Positions 11,401 to 23,623 of a DNA stretch of 64,000 nt are shown piece by piece. The stretch lies in the NCBI GenBank assembly GCA_036362985.1, contig JAYGXS010000004.1:63428706-63492705 (forward strand), given 5' to 3'. The first letter of the stretch is position 1. Each line of letters opens with the position of its first letter. The DNA comes from Ligula intestinalis (Eukaryota > Platyhelminthes > Cestoda > Diphyllobothriidea > Diphyllobothriidae). The notes beneath the pieces were generated by a model. The model had not been told where the DNA came from, did not search any database, and saw only the letters and a list, made by a program, of their open reading frames with translations. The translations under genes and the position numbers were made by a program.

Positions 11401-12322
11401 ATTGTTTAGTACAACTAATATGTATTATTTTAAAAAAACATATAAATTAGAATTTGTGAACACCACTAGCCTAGTATTGTATAGGCTAATTGCCGAATTC
11501 TTTTGACAATTTTATTGTTCACACAAATCTATGGGGGATATTATCGCATGCATGTCTGTGCAATTTCAGTTGATATTTCAATTCGAGCACTCAGCCATCC
11601 AACGAACATTATTTTTTACTCATTGATCTAACTGTAACGCCTTGGGTCATATGGAAATCGAAATGGAGCTGGATGCCTAGAATTCTCAAAAAAATAGTTT
11701 CCGGGCAAAGCATAGTTCTTTGCGGGCCGACATAAGCCAAATGGTGTAGATAGACATCGAGAACATCTTCGATTACTTTGATCCGTTTTATTTGACCTTG
11801 ACCTTGACTTTTACCTCGACCTTGAGCCTGACTGGACACAATCTTAATTTCTGCTCTCCAACATAGACTATTTGGATTCTGATACCATTTCGCCAGTACT
11901 GTTTTGGATATTATCGCTTCAAATGTATGTGCAAAAGTACTTTCTGCAACTCGTGAAATTTGTTATTGTGTCGTACTTCATCAGATAACGGAATCAAATT
12001 GGAATTTGTTCTTCACGTCATTGAACTGGATTTGCAGCCTACAACCAAAGCAAGTGAAAACAGCCTGAAAAAACCACGAGTGACAAGATCAGCAGTTATT
12101 CAGGACCTCGAAGATCTACAAACGGCTGAGTCGTTCCTGAATATCCTGCATATTGTTTATACACATTTGAAAGTGCTTCTAAGTAATTAAGCGTATTGTT
12201 TACCCAGTCTGCTAGACATATTTGCAATACTTTACACACCATCAGAAGATTTTCGTTATTTTGAATACCAGTCAACACACTACGTCATAGTCGCATTTTG
12301 AATTTAGTCGTTTCGCTTGCAA
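11400..12322. other. No recognisable gene
   Basis: This is AT-rich sequence between two retroelements. It includes a short degenerate run of GACCTT/GACCTC-like units near 11793..11830. I see no coding signature on either strand. Confidence 0.5.
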
Positions 12323-13539
12323 ATGGAAGTAGCAAATATTACCTTCGATAATTCTACTAAACTGTCAACGGGGCCAGGAATCCAACCACGGACGCCTCGG
12401 GTGGAAGTAGAACGGCTAGATGATAAAGCTATAGAAGAGTACAGTAGTGAGGACTAAATTAGATTATCAACTACAAAAGAGCGGTCTCGAAGTTTATTGA
12501 AAAGTCCTCCCAGCAAATGGACGAAAAGTCTCAGAAGTTTAAGAGGTGCAAATTATAAAGATGAGGCTTGCACATCCTGTCTTACGCTTCTGCACAAATT
12601 TCCTGACCACGATAAGGAGCTCCATAATCTGAAAATGGAGATGGAGGAATTGAAGAGAAATCTCCTTAATGTTCGTACCTGAATTTGAGAGAAGCCAGCA
12701 GAAAAGAGTATTTGCAGAATCCCGGGGTGGAGCATCCACTGAGAAAGATGAACAGACACCGGCAACCCAAGCGGCGAAATTGGTAGCTTCCACCTCAAAT
12801 CCTCTTGAAACTGCGCGAAACAAAACACCCACCAAACAACACGCTCCAATCAGAGAAGGAGATTGTACAACTCCACTTTCTTGTGAAGTCGGTTCGGGCA
12901 CAGAAAGCCAGCATAAAAAAGATAGTGGGTATTCTAAGGCTGCATACAAATCACTGAAAAAAAACCACAAATGCGGAAGGGGGGCAGCACGAAGACAGCT
13001 CTGAACAAAGCTATCCCGGCTTCCAAAAGAAGCCTATCTCTGGTGATGGTAAGGAAAACCCAAAGTCACAAGCCATTCCTATCGATACCTTGGGGTCTTC
13101 CGATGGCAGTAGGGCTTGAAATATATCAAGGGTCTCCCTTGACCGCCAAAACTGCCTAGTCATTCAAGGCCTACCTGAATCAGACGGAACTACACCGAAG
13201 GAAATGACAGATGCGGGCGTCGAATAGTTTCGGGACCTGCTAATAGACCTTCTCAGACAGCGAGAGACAATAGGAGTTTGTGGAGCTTTCAGGATAGGCA
13301 AACAGGTTACTGAACAGTCGGAAACTGTTCGACCTCGACCTTTCAGGATAGTCTTGGATAACAAAGAACAGGTGAACTTGGTTCTGTCCTGGAAGACAGC
13401 TCTCCGCCACTCACATAAGACGGTGTTTTTTCAGCCGGACTACTCCCCAACAGAACGGCTGAAACGCCGAGAATTGGTGGTGGAACTACGGGAGAGAGAG
13501 CTGGAGAGAGCAATCTGGCTATCTTCAGGGACCAAATAA
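12323..13539 (+). pseudogene. LINE-B ORF1 (RNA-binding protein type), broken
   Basis: The first frame starts with MEVANITFDNSTKLSTG at 12323 and meets a stop near 12455. It continues in another frame to a charged, coiled-coil-like segment (HDKELHNLKMEMEELKRNLL) ending near 12680. The C-terminal block at about 13150..13539 reads VIQGLPESDGTTPKEMTDAG, then CGAFRIGKQ, FRIVLDNKEQ and FFQPDYSPTERLKRREL. That is the conserved C-terminal block of ORF1 proteins of CR1-like LINEs, a chaperone and RNA-binding partner of ORF2. At least three frame breaks separate the pieces. Confidence 0.75.
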
Positions 13540-13561
13540 TACAGAAAACTACCATAGTGCT

Positions 13562-14330
13562 GTGGAAGCAGTCAGTTCTGATGACGGCTGCGGTCCAGTA
13601 GTACTGGCAAACTCGCGCCCAAACGCATTGGACACTGCAGAGTCTCGCCGGCTGAAATTTCTAAACACTAACGCCCAGAGTTTATTCTCGAAGTTTGATG
13701 AACTTCGAATACAGGTAGCCGATGGGTCCCCTGATGTTATAGAAATTACAGAAACCTGGCTGTCACAGAGCATCAGTGATTCAGAAGTGGCGCTATGCGG
13801 ATACCAACTATTTAGACGAGACCGAGTTGAACGCCCGGGTGGAGGAGTTGCTATGTATGTAAAAACGAATTAAGTGTGTGCGAAAAGCCTGAAAGGATTA
13901 CCCATGGTATAGAGGCTATTTGGCTGACAATTAAGGCACGGGGGTCGCGGCCCCTGGAAGCCGTGACTGTCTACCGACCACCGCGGACAAACAGTGATGC
14001 AGATGCGCGTTTACTGGTGTGCATTAAGGAGATAGGAAGTCGACCTGATGTTGTACTCATGGGTGACTTCAATGCACCCAGCATATGTTGGAACAATTTG
14101 CGGGCCAATTGTTCTAAAAACGCCTTTGATCACCATCTGCTAATACAACACTTGAGGCCCTTTTCACACAACACGTCCTAGTTTCAACTAGAGCACGTGG
14201 AGGGCAACAAGCTAGTTGTTTAGATCAAATCTTCACGAAGCATCCCGACACTATAGACGAGGTATGCTGCCTACCTCCACTAGGTCGAAGTGATCAGGCC
14301 GTACTTTTGTGGGATTATGGTCTTTATTCG
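13562..14330 (+). pseudogene. LINE-B AP endonuclease domain
   Basis: It reads LKFLNTNAQSLFSKFDELR (Asn box), EITETWLSQSISDSE (Glu box), RRDRVERPGGGVAMYVK, then after a stop near 13872 AVTVYRPPRT and VLMGDFNAPSICWNN (Asp/Asn box). A further frame shift leads to CLPPLGRSDQAVLLWDYGLY. The usual catalytic SDH is SDQ here, so the His is lost. The domain order and its position before the RT are as in CR1 ORF2. Confidence 0.85.
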
Positions 14331-14918
14331 TTACCCCCTACAGTAGACGAACCAAGGCTGAATATATGGCGAGGTGAATTCTCACAAATGAGAGTAGAGG
14401 CATCAGAAATAGACTGGGGTCTTCTTTTCTCTGGGGATGTCACTGAGGACTGGAATACATCTAAGGAGTGGTTGTTGCAGCTAATGCGCAGTCATTGTCC
14501 ACTTTCAGTGCCCAAGGTATCTAGCCGACCTCCATGGCTGAACAGAGCTATCAAAAGAACAATCAATGAAAAAAGCTTAGGAAGAAGTTTTGCAACACAA
14601 GCCGCAACGAAGATTTTGAACAGTACAAAATCCAGCGGAACAAGGTAAAAAATGGTTTTCAAAGCACGACGGGACTTTGAGAGCGATCTACTTCGTCGAG
14701 CTGTCAATAATTCAAAGTTGCTATACAGTTATTTAAGGAAAAGCACACGTAACAGGAACCCGATTCCTGTTATGCAAACTGATGATGGTCGCGAAATCTC
14801 CGATTGCAAAAACAAAGCAGAACATTTGGCTGAGTTCGTTCAGTCTGTCTTCACCATAGAACCTCCCTTCGTCGCAACTGTTGACGAGGTCGTGGAAGCA
14901 TAAAATATTGGGGATATT

Positions 14919-16002
14919 TTGTTTGAAGAAGAGACGATTTTTAAAGAACTAAAAAGCTTGAAGGAATTAAAATCTCCGAGTCCAGATGAAATTCCTGCCA
15001 AATTGCTCAAGGAACTTGCTAGAGAGCTAGCTAAACCCCTTTCACTAGTGTGCCAGAAATCGTTTGATACTGGAATACTTCCTCCGGACTGGAAATTAGC
15101 GCATATAACACCACTTTACAAAAGTGGTGGTCGTGCATCTGCGAATAACTACAGACCCGTGAGTCTGACCTCCATATGCTGCAAAGTAATGGAGAAGATC
15201 ATTAAGAAGCAATTGATAATATATTGGGAAATTCACAATATATTGTCGAATGCGCAATTTGGATTCCGTAGAGGAAGGTCATGTGTAACAAACTTGCTTC
15301 ATACGATGCAAAGCTGGACAAGGGCGGTGCCTTATGCGCGACCCTACCATCTGAACGAAATCCTTCTGCAAGAAACAGTAATACATATGGATCTCGGCAT
15401 CTGGATGACAGACAATCTCAAACCTTCTACACAATGTTGTAAGGCGGCTAAAACTGCAACTTCAATGTTGTACGCCATCAAGCGGGCATTCACGGTTTTT
15501 GATGAAGACTGTTTCTCGAAAATCTTCGGTACCTTCATAAGGCCACATCTTGAATAGGCGATTCAAGCCTGGAGACCATGGATGTGGCAGGATTATAACG
15601 TACTTGAGAGGGTGTAGCGGCGAGCAACAAAATTAATGAGAGACCAAGGTTCACTACCATATGAGATCCACCTAAATAACCTTAATCTCTATCCTTTGAG
15701 TTATAGGCAGTTACGCGGAGATTTGATACAAACTTTCCGTATCGTGCAAGGCTTTGACTGCGCTCTCATGTGTGACGACTTCTTCCAACTCGCCACTACA
15801 ACTAATCTCCGGGGGCATCCCTTCAAACTGTATGTGCCCCAAGGACAATTGGATATACGGAAGATTTTTTTTCTCTAATCGTGTCGTGGACCCGTGGAAT
15901 AACCTTCCCGAGGCGATTGTTATGTCCCAATCTGTGGAGATATTCAAACACCGACTTGACACACACATGCTACAGCACAACGTGAACTCTGTGACAAATT
16001 AA
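14919..16002 (+). pseudogene. LINE-B reverse transcriptase and C-terminus, internally deleted
   Basis: A 212-codon frame (14919..15557) begins with the region before the RT (SPSPDEIPAKLLKELAREL) and RT blocks 1-2 (WKLAHITPLYKSGG, YRPVSLTSICCKVMEKII, AQFGFRRGRSCVTNLL). It then jumps after MQSWTRAVPYA directly into the thumb-like CKAAKTATSMLYAIKRAF. The YADD/FADD catalytic blocks are absent, so a deletion of a large part of the palm occurred. After a stop at 15555, a second frame (15636..15878) carries LSYRQLRGDLIQTFRIVQG, and a frameshift leads to FFSNRVVDPWNNLPEAI, ending at 16002. Confidence 0.85.
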
Positions 16003-16231
16003 CCTTGAAACACCACTGCACCATGTGACTGTCTATATTTTCCTGACTAAAAACTTGTTAAAATTGTTTATAATTCTTGAGATTTTGATGTGACAAATAG
16101 GGAGTTCAAAGGCACAAGCCTATTTTTCCCTCAAATATACTGACTGACTGACTGACTGACTTTCTATTCACCATGAAGATTCTTATAGCGGCTCTCGCTT
16201 CTACGGTCTACTATCGTCCATTGCCATTTAT

Positions 16232-16335
16232 GCTCTGTCTGTCTGTCTGTCTGTCAGTCTGCCTCTGTCAGTCTGCCTCTGTCCGTCTCTCTCTTTCTAT
16301 CTATCTATCTATCTATCTTTCTATCTTTGTTTCTT
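16232..16335 (+). repeat. CTGT / CTAT microsatellite
   Basis: Runs of CTGT, with CTGCCTCTGTCAGT variants, are followed by CTAT and CTTT units over about 100 bp. The array lies just past the TGAC tail of LINE-B, so it may have expanded from the element tail. Confidence 0.9.
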
Positions 16336-16439
16336 TCTCTGCGTTTTACGCTTCACCGGTGAAATTTTTGTTCGATGCATTTTTGGATTGTGTGATGCCA
16401 GTTACTATAGATGGTTATTCGTCGCCTACAGTTTCAGCT

Positions 16440-17092
16440 CACGGTCTACTTATATTTCACCAATACTTTTGATCGTGTCGATCATGCTCTCATTCCACAT
16501 AAACTTCTTTATTTCTGTGTTAATGGCGACGTATGTCTTCTTATTTTGACACTCGAACAAAAGGTTTTAAAATTTTCAGGGTTACCTCCAATCACACATG
16601 TATGAGCACCGGTGTTACACGGAGGACTGTGCTTGGCTCCCTCTTTTTTTCCTGTTTTTTTCCGATGACATACCAGTTTTACTTCAGAGAAGCAGACCCT
16701 TCACTATCGTGCACTTACCCCAAGGATCTTAACGTTTATACCCAGCAATGGTGCTGCATGCGCTGCTAGTCTTTTTCTTTGTACAAATGGCCACTATGCT
16801 TGTTGGTGACGATCGTCAGTCGCAAGTAAGCGATGATGGTCAAAGCATAAACATGTGCGTATTGATTAAGTGTCCGCCCATGTCATATTCCAATATCCTC
16901 CATCTTTCAGAGCAACGAGTCTTTATGTTTTACAAAGTACACATCACTTTTGGGTTTATCCTTAAGAATTTCAAAACTAGCCCTAGTAAACTCTGTCTTC
17001 ACAAAATATATGCTAGGTCAGGCGTGAAATACTACTGCTTTCTTTTTAACCTTCTTCCTGCTAGCGATTTGCAGTATTTTCTGCTAAAATAA
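16440..17092 (+). mobile_element. LINE-A RT fragment, plus strand
   Basis: Decayed RT reads FTNTFDRVDHALIPHKLL (block 3), then SSYFDTRTKGFKIFRVTSNH, a damaged block 4 around TVLGSLFF, and a lost YADD (CTYPKDLNVYTQQW). It continues with ATMLVGDDRQSQVSDDGQS and YSNILHLSEQ to 17092. Each piece lines up with the minus-strand LINE-A at 5.8-6.4 kb (FDRVD, LDARTQRVKISNVTSN, VVGDDHQPELSIDGHE). There are several frame changes, so it is a dead, 5'-truncated copy. Confidence 0.8.
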
Positions 17093-17099
17093 AATTGAT

Positions 17100-18360
17100 C
17101 GCGGGAAACTGAAAACATTTACTGCACTTATGTTTGCTATTTTTTATTCTGTTATGTCAAAATTCCACGAGTTGCAAAATTGCCTCCTTAATAATCCCGG
17201 CTATTGCAAAATACTAGTAAAAATAATTTAATTTCGACAAGCTTTTTTCACCGCCAGCTCGATACACACTGTAAAATCTTGTGCCGTTGCCTATAGATTG
17301 GCGATTACTGCAATAGCTATAGGAGACTTCATTAGAAGCAACAGCAGTATACTGATTGAGTCGAACGTTCTAGTTCCAGAATATAGTTCTTTAAAAAAAG
17401 AAAACAAGGCCAGTAGAACGAGTGCTTTATTATTGTGAAGGTTTGGATGCTCTCTCGAATCTATTATCAGAGTTAAAGTCAGTTAACGAATGCGAAATAT
17501 CAAGGTGTTGCACCTGTAGTTGCAAGGCCAAAACATGTCACATTGCAACACTTGGCTAGTCAGATATTAATAGCACACCGTGCAACTATCCAAGATGTTT
17601 TAGGGTGATGCCAATTGTGATAGGAATGTTATAGAGTAGCAGGTTCACTTTATCGTCATTTTAACACCAAGAAAATTAATTTTGTCTGTGATTTTGGATT
17701 CTATTGATAAACAGCAACATCAGGCTTATGAAAACCTTGCTTGAGTGCCCATTTCGACTTTTTTGCGAAACAGTAATTACTGTGCGCCTTATTAATGACT
17801 CATGTTAATGACCCTACTTGTCTGGTTGGCATATACCAAACAGATGGTCAACGTTCAATAGCTCAGTCAAAATCTGTATTCGGGTGGACAAGCAGAGCTG
17901 ATCGGAACAGTTCAGCGTACTTGTAGCGGTCATTTTATTCACGGTTTTCGCATCCTTCCGCATAGTTTTCCTCAAATGGCTGTATTCGCTCAAGACTAAC
18001 CCTTTAACAGCCTTTCTTTCTCCCTACGATTATATAAATGCCAAATACCATCACATCCACTCCAACACTTACATCAGGTCTGGCCCCGACGGCTGGAAAA
18101 AAATTACTGGCAACTAGAAGTAACGAATTGCCTCCGCGAAAGGAACGTTCAGGTGCTGATAGACAGGAAAGTTTTTTTCGGGAGCAATAGTGTTTATTGA
18201 AGCAGGTGGTCGTATATTTAGAAAAATATAAAGGAAATAGACTGCCTGTATTATTATTTCTGCAGTGTGATTTACGCAAGGCATTTGTATTGCAAATGTT
18301 ACAGTGTTATACATCAACCATACCAAAAGCGAAACAAAGAATTGGCTAAGGTATTAGTTA
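17100..18360. other. No recognisable gene
   Basis: No family signature appears on either strand. Minus-strand frames near 18.0-18.3 kb are open for 70-90 codons but look random. Confidence 0.5.
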
Positions 18361-18536
18361 GGTGACTCACCTGTGCCGTTATTTTCGGCCCACACTCAAA
18401 CCCCACCAAGGGCCTGAGCTTTTACTAATGCAGACAGATGAACATTGCGGACAAAGACAACGGAGCCGTCATCAGTCCCGGGTGGTGAATCACCCACGCT
18501 CTAACCACTGAGCCATGGGCTCTTTGTCCGGCCCCA
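18361..18536 (-). mobile_element. tRNA-derived SINE, minus
   Basis: Read on minus, the head contains TGGCTCAGTGGTTAGAGCG, a strong tRNA box A and D-arm. The box B position is degenerate (GGGACTGATGACGG). The remaining 120 bp form the SINE body. The D-arm signature resembles the heads at 26.1, 38.46, 42.3 and 50.68 kb, although the bodies differ. Confidence 0.65.
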
Positions 18537-19716
18537 TTTTATCGGGAATATTGACCCTGGCGGATGACCACTAAGCATTTGGTTTGAGAAACTTCCATTC
18601 GGACGGAGCTCTGCCCCCGTTCACCCCATTTTGGCCTCGTCCATTTGACGGGAACGTTTTCCCTCAGGAATGCCGATTTATAACCGCGTAAGGCCTTGTG
18701 ATGTCTACCACATTGGCCATTAAGGGAACAGAGGCATAATAAAGGTTGCCTCAGCACCCATTGCTGTTTGTATCAAGGAGATATGGGTCGGAAGTTAAAC
18801 CTAGATGGTAACTTATTGAACTTAGTACAGTAAAGCGAGCTAAGACAAAGTTTACATAGTGAAAATGGCTGATAGTTTGGACATCTGTACAAATATATAT
18901 TAAAAAAGTAGCTCTCAGAAAAATGAGTTTTAAAAATCCGACCCTGAAGTACGCTCCAGCAGCCGTTAAATCTGGCGTCAAGTTTTTTGCCACATTCTTC
19001 TTTTCCTGAAGGCACGTAGGTCAGAGGACATATTCTATTCGGACAAAGGATCCTCCGAGTTTGTGCTATCCTCTAGCAGTGATTGGATAAAAAGTAGAAG
19101 TGGGACGTTTCCCGATTCCTCAGCGCAGTCTTCGACTGTTCGGCCACACTGTAAGGAGAAGATTCATCAACCAATTACACAAAGAAAAATGGTATAATTA
19201 AATGCAAATTTTGCAGGTTGTCCATCATTCTGATCATTTTCAAAATTATATTTAACTATCAAGCCTATGCATCTTATTCCAAAAAATACATGCACAGAAT
19301 CCGTATAGATTTATATAATCGTGGTCTACGCTGTGAAAACTAATGCGTTACCTTTTCTTAGACTCAGTAAAAGTGGTCTTCCATTAGGCTGAATCCACTT
19401 CAGTCTATTTTAGTTAACTGCATACTGGTTCAAACAAGTTGAAGAACATTACATTCCTTGTAAACCGTTCTAAAACTTCGTTAGGTCCAACCTTAAAGCA
19501 GTTAGGCAAGTAAAAACGCGAAAATCTACGTCAAAACCTGTACTGACCCCTCCAGATGATAATTCGGTCTGGCACTCGATAAACTTGTAGCCTGCTTCTT
19601 TAATCAAGTGACTTTGTAAATTAAAGGTGTGATCAAGGATTTCGGAGAGATACGGAATAAAATATAACAGGGCAATGTTGCTCTGTATGCAGGATTCTAA
19701 GTTAAAAAAAACTCAC

Positions 19717-19914
19717 CACGTCTCTCAAATGCAACGACGCACCGGCCTCAATCAACAGTTCAGTCGTTTTTAGATGACCTTTCAGGCAGGCGATATGGAG
19801 AGGGGTCAATAGTTGGTCATCCTGAGCGTCCAGTGGACAACCAAATTCAATGAGCAGTTTGGATATAGCTGCATTCCCATCAGCTGCAGTCACGTGAAGC
19901 AATGTTCGATCGTG
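19717..19914 (-). CDS. Ankyrin gene exon 10 in window (two repeats)
   Basis: The exon is 198 nt, phase 0. The acceptor is TTATTTTTTCTAG before CACGAT and the donor is GTG then GTGAGT. Repeat one is HDRTLLHVTAADGNAAISKL with LIEFGCPLDAQD. Repeat two is DQLLTPLHIACLKGHLKTTE with LLIEAGASLHLRDV. Since it ends in a strong donor, the gene continues to the left, but I find no further ankyrin exon between 1 and 19.7 kb. Confidence 0.92.
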
Positions 19915-21997
19915 CTAGAAAAAATAACGCAAATAGAGAGCTCTATCCTGGAGGAGCCTTTGAAACGTTAACACCTTCAGCTTTTAGGCTAAAAAATAAG
20001 TTATTCTAGAAGTGTTCATCCTAATTAATTATTAAACGTTGCCGTCAGAGGCTCTCACTATTAACGAAGACAGCTAAATAATAGTTAGGGGTTGGACACT
20101 GAGTTAACCCTATTTGGGGCTGAGGTATGGCAAATAAGGGTAACTCAGTTTTGGGGTCCGCCCCAGTAAAAAGGGTAAACGTCTCTATATTCAAATCTTG
20201 CTGCGATTATAAGTCCAACTGAGGTCCCAGCGGCAGATGTTGCCGAACTTTGAATGAATGCTTTTACTATCGTTGTACATGTGCGTTGCTAACCCGCCTA
20301 TTCCCGACAGTAAGAGTTCATCAATACAGTTATTATAAGTACTGCTACGATTAGGATACTTGCTACTTTTTCTGCAGAGACAGGTGTGCGAACAAACAAG
20401 TCCTCATAGTTTATTTTAAGGGAGCTGAGGCGGAATGGGCCATGTGTTGAAATTGCGGCCATGGGCTCATTCGTTCGAACGGCTGTAAATGAAACAAACA
20501 GGGTCAGCGGTGAGAATCTTAAGCAATAACTCGGGTCATCCTAGAGCACCGAAAACAAATAAATGAGAAGAGGTTTGCTCCTAAATGTGTTTCTACAATT
20601 TGACCTACACAAGGCACGTAACCATGCTATTTGTATAAAAGAAAACTTGAAAAATGTCCATAACTGGTACTAAAAAGAAAAGATAAATGGCCTTCGAGAT
20701 TAAACCAAGGCTCCGCCAGGAAATCTTAGCCTTTAAGGCGTGGCATGCAATAGCAAGTTCGGTTACTTTGCAAGTAAATTTTGGAGACCTTCTGTCTGAA
20801 AAGGAGCACTTCGTATGCATGTATATAACGATACTGAGCTCAAAATATTTGACTCTAAAATCGCGACTGACTTCTTCTCCTTAAAATGATATGCATTACT
20901 TATTTTACATTTTTGCAATCGAAGGGCAGTTTTTTCGATACCACCAAATTGTGACCAAGACTGCTGCCCTCCTCTGAACTGCACTGACTACAGCGTGTAC
21001 CTGGTCTAAAGCGACCGAGAAGTCCAACTGTTGGATTTCTCAAATGTGAGCTTTGGCACAATTTACTTAAACGCAATACATGCCGCAGCAAACTCGATAA
21101 TTTTGTGTTAGCACTTATTTTTGTAAGTCGTGCTAGCTTCCAGCCGTCCACTCACACCATTTTCTGTCGTCTTGGCGAATGGTTCCGCTTCCAAAATGGG
21201 ATAAATGCACCCAGGCCGAAAGCTTTCTGCCAGGACATGCATACCATATTAAGTGAAATTGATACTAGATAGCGTATCATATAAAGGAGAAGATTACTCT
21301 GAGTATGTATAACCATGCAAAATAGGCTCAAGTTACAATTTGTACTTCCTTAAGCTTAACCAAAGGTCACTTTTAAAGTCGTCGAACGCAAAATTCTGCC
21401 AAAAAGGAATAACACCGTGGGGAACAGGTTCTAGATTTAGCAAGTCACTGAAACTCAATAATCAGGCATATAGCGCATTATAAATAACTCGAACACCCAT
21501 TGGGAGGAGGTTTAACGTCCCCCTACTGTGACCGCAAATCTAATCCACAATCTGAACATGGCAGTTTCTTTCTGTGGATCTCGGGTGACTTGGAAAACGC
21601 TAAGTAGGATGATTGTTCCTGTTAGTGATTCCGTCCTATTTTGTAACTACTAGGAAGTAGTATCTTAATCACAGTCAGTGTTGAATTCACTAACATCGAT
21701 CAAAATGTTTGTTTATTCCGGTTAAATGAGGGCACACAACCCCCTTAATAGTTGAAACCACAATCTCAGGTTCTGCTTAAAAATCAATCGTAAGCCCTTC
21801 GCATTAAGTCGCGCCACGCAATTCGGCGTTTTAAATTCAGTGTTTTTAGTGCCCTGAATGTCTCAATAGAAACCCCCAACACCTTCCAACAACCCCACTA
21901 AGAAAACTGATCATTAACATCATTAAATAACGAATCTTACTTTGATCGCTCATACATTTCGGTGTATCAGTTCTCAAGTTGGGATGCAGCCACTTAC
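19915..21997 (-). other. Intron of ankyrin gene
   Basis: The stretch lies between two phase-0 ankyrin exons. It holds one notable hairpin at 20094..20159, with arms around ACTGAGTTAACCC and GGGTAACTCAGT. I see no coding signal on either strand. Confidence 0.6.
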
Positions 21998-22195
21998 CCA
22001 ATCGATTTCATCCACTTTAGCGCCATGCTCGATTAGACTTTGGACAAGGTCCATTTGACCCTCTTCACAGGCTCGTCGGAGAGGCGTCCGGCCGTTCTTC
22101 TCGCGTGTGTTGGGATCCGCCTTCCGCACCAGAAGCAGTTTGACGCCGTACAGGCTCCCCAACGAGACAGCCAGATGAAGTGGCGTGACACCATC
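21998..22195 (-). CDS. Ankyrin gene exon 9 in window (two repeats)
   Basis: The exon is 198 nt, phase 0. The acceptor is TTTTTGTACCAAAG before GATGGT, after a T-rich tract, and the donor is TGG then GTAAGT. Repeat one is DGVTPLHLAVSLGSLYGVKL with LLVRKADPNTRE. Repeat two is KNGRTPLRRACEEGQMDLVQ with SLIEHGAKVDEIDW. TPLR replaces TPLH in the second repeat. Confidence 0.92.
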
Positions 22196-23038
22196 CTTTG
22201 GTACAAAAATGAAAAAAAAACAATTCAGTCGGCTCCTCAGGTGTTTGCACTAACAAAAGAAAAACCTAGCATTCTAAATAAGTATGCAGGGCTTACAGAC
22301 TGCCGAAGGATATGATTGATGTCGATTCCTTCTTGAGCATCAACATTCTAGGATTAAAAACTTCGTTTTTCTCTCTTTTACCACCTCTGCCAACATGTGG
22401 CCCCGCTCACTGAGTGTGGTCAGATGAGGCCAGACGCGGCCATGGCCAGGTCTATTTTAAAGAAATATCCTAAAATTACTTAAACGGTTTCAATAACCAT
22501 TTCTACATAACCTTGTTAATGAGCCATAGTGATTGATTTATATTCCTTGGTACGAAATAACAATATGGTGTCCATTGGCCCACTTAGACCTCTCATTATT
22601 GTTGCTTTTTCGGTAAGTGTCGCACGCTTCTCCTCCGGCTTACGTTTGTGATCACTTTAGTACGTTATTCTGCGTCTATTTTTTGTGCATTTTATCTTAA
22701 TGCATTACGTTCTACAACAGTAGTTTCCTCTGATATAAGGCTATTCATAAACATTCATTGAACTCTTCGTCGTGTCAAGCTAAACTCGCATAAATCCTAA
22801 TCATCAGTGATAAGAAAATTTTTATGGCGTAAACATAGGAATCGGATATCATTTGAGGAACGGAAGCTCATGTACAGTTAACAAACATGGTAAGTGGTCC
22901 CACTCGACAACTAAATAATATATTTTGGCCTACGTTTGCTTTATTTCTTGTAATGAAAATGCCCCTTGGGCCTTAAATATACAATTTATTATTTTTATGA
23001 TGAAAGCATTGAGCTGGATACATTTTAGTCCGAACAGT
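22196..23038 (-). other. Intron of ankyrin gene
   Basis: No coding or repeat signature that I recognise lies between the exon starting at 22195 and the Penelope remnant beginning at 23039. Confidence 0.5.
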
Positions 23039-23622
23039 TTATAATTTCTCAATATTCGTATCGTTCGTGATCGGATCGCAAATACGCACACGTTGCTTGG
23101 ACCAATACCATCTGGAAAATCGTGAAGAAGAAGTTTCGATCGCCGGGATTCTGTGATACGGTGGATGCAAGAGGAGCGCCCACCTTGTGCACCTTGAGAG
23201 GCTGTTAAAGCGGACCATGGCCATTTCCTGCGCTCTCGCCATGCGTCGGTCAGATGGCGTTATCGCACCCGAGTTCTCTAATGCCAACAGGGCCGAATTA
23301 ATTTCAAGTGTCAGCTTTTTAATGGGGTTGGTTTCGCATGAAAGATAAAACAGGCGATCCTTCAGTGAATTTTTGGCCCTCTGAAGGCAGTCATTTCTGT
23401 CTATCACGACGGTGGAACGTTCCTTGTCTGCTGGCACAATGATAATGCCCTGGTCAGTCTTGAGTGCTCTTAGTGCAACGCGTTCAACCTTGAGGAGCAC
23501 TTCCCGTGGTTGAGGAGCCATCAGGGAGGAGGTACCACCTGGTGTTGAATAAGCTTCTCTGTCGCCTCTGTCGCTTCCGTCCGAGTAATAAGCGATTCCA
23601 CAGCTGCAACAATGTTAGCAGA
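23039..23622 (-). mobile_element. Penelope-like element, N-terminal ORF fragment
   Basis: Minus-strand reading gives NIVAAVESLITRTEATE, then after a frame change REVLLKVERVALRALKTDQG and IIIVPADKERSTVVIDRNDC, followed by RLFYLSCETNPIKKLTLEIN. The IVPADKGRSTVV-type motif with the following D-x-x-Y/F region is characteristic of the N-terminal part of Penelope-like element ORFs before RT block 1. The rest of the RT is missing, and the element stops at 23.04 kb. It lies in an ankyrin intron and touches an LTR fragment on its right. Confidence 0.8.
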
Positions 23623-23623
23623 T

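Larger units (their letters stand above)
12323..16161 (+). mobile_element. LINE-B, near full-length CR1-type element with TGAC tail
   Basis: Element order on plus: ORF1 from an ATG at 12323, a conserved ORF1 C-terminal block to about 13539, an AP endonuclease at 13562..14330, RT from 14919, a C-terminal region to 16002, a short 3' UTR, and a terminal run of five TGAC units (16142..16161). Ending in a tandem short repeat rather than poly-A is characteristic of CR1-like LINEs. Stops and frameshifts split each ORF, and a deletion near 15320..15400 removed the catalytic half of the RT. The copy is therefore dead. Fragments of the same family lie on minus at 2965..3957 and 4205..4805. Confidence 0.85.

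Noticed and set aside
12539..12970. A 143-codon minus-strand open frame
   Set aside because: It is the antisense shadow of the LINE-B ORF1 region, which has recognisable sense-strand blocks.
16140..16335. Possible CRISPR-like or satellite array
   Set aside because: It is simple tetranucleotide repetition without spacers, next to a LINE tail.
18080..18110. A possible tiny minus-strand exon between TTTTTTTCCAG and GTAAGT
   Set aside because: It would be about 20 nt, would not keep the phase-0 pattern and encodes nothing ankyrin-like.
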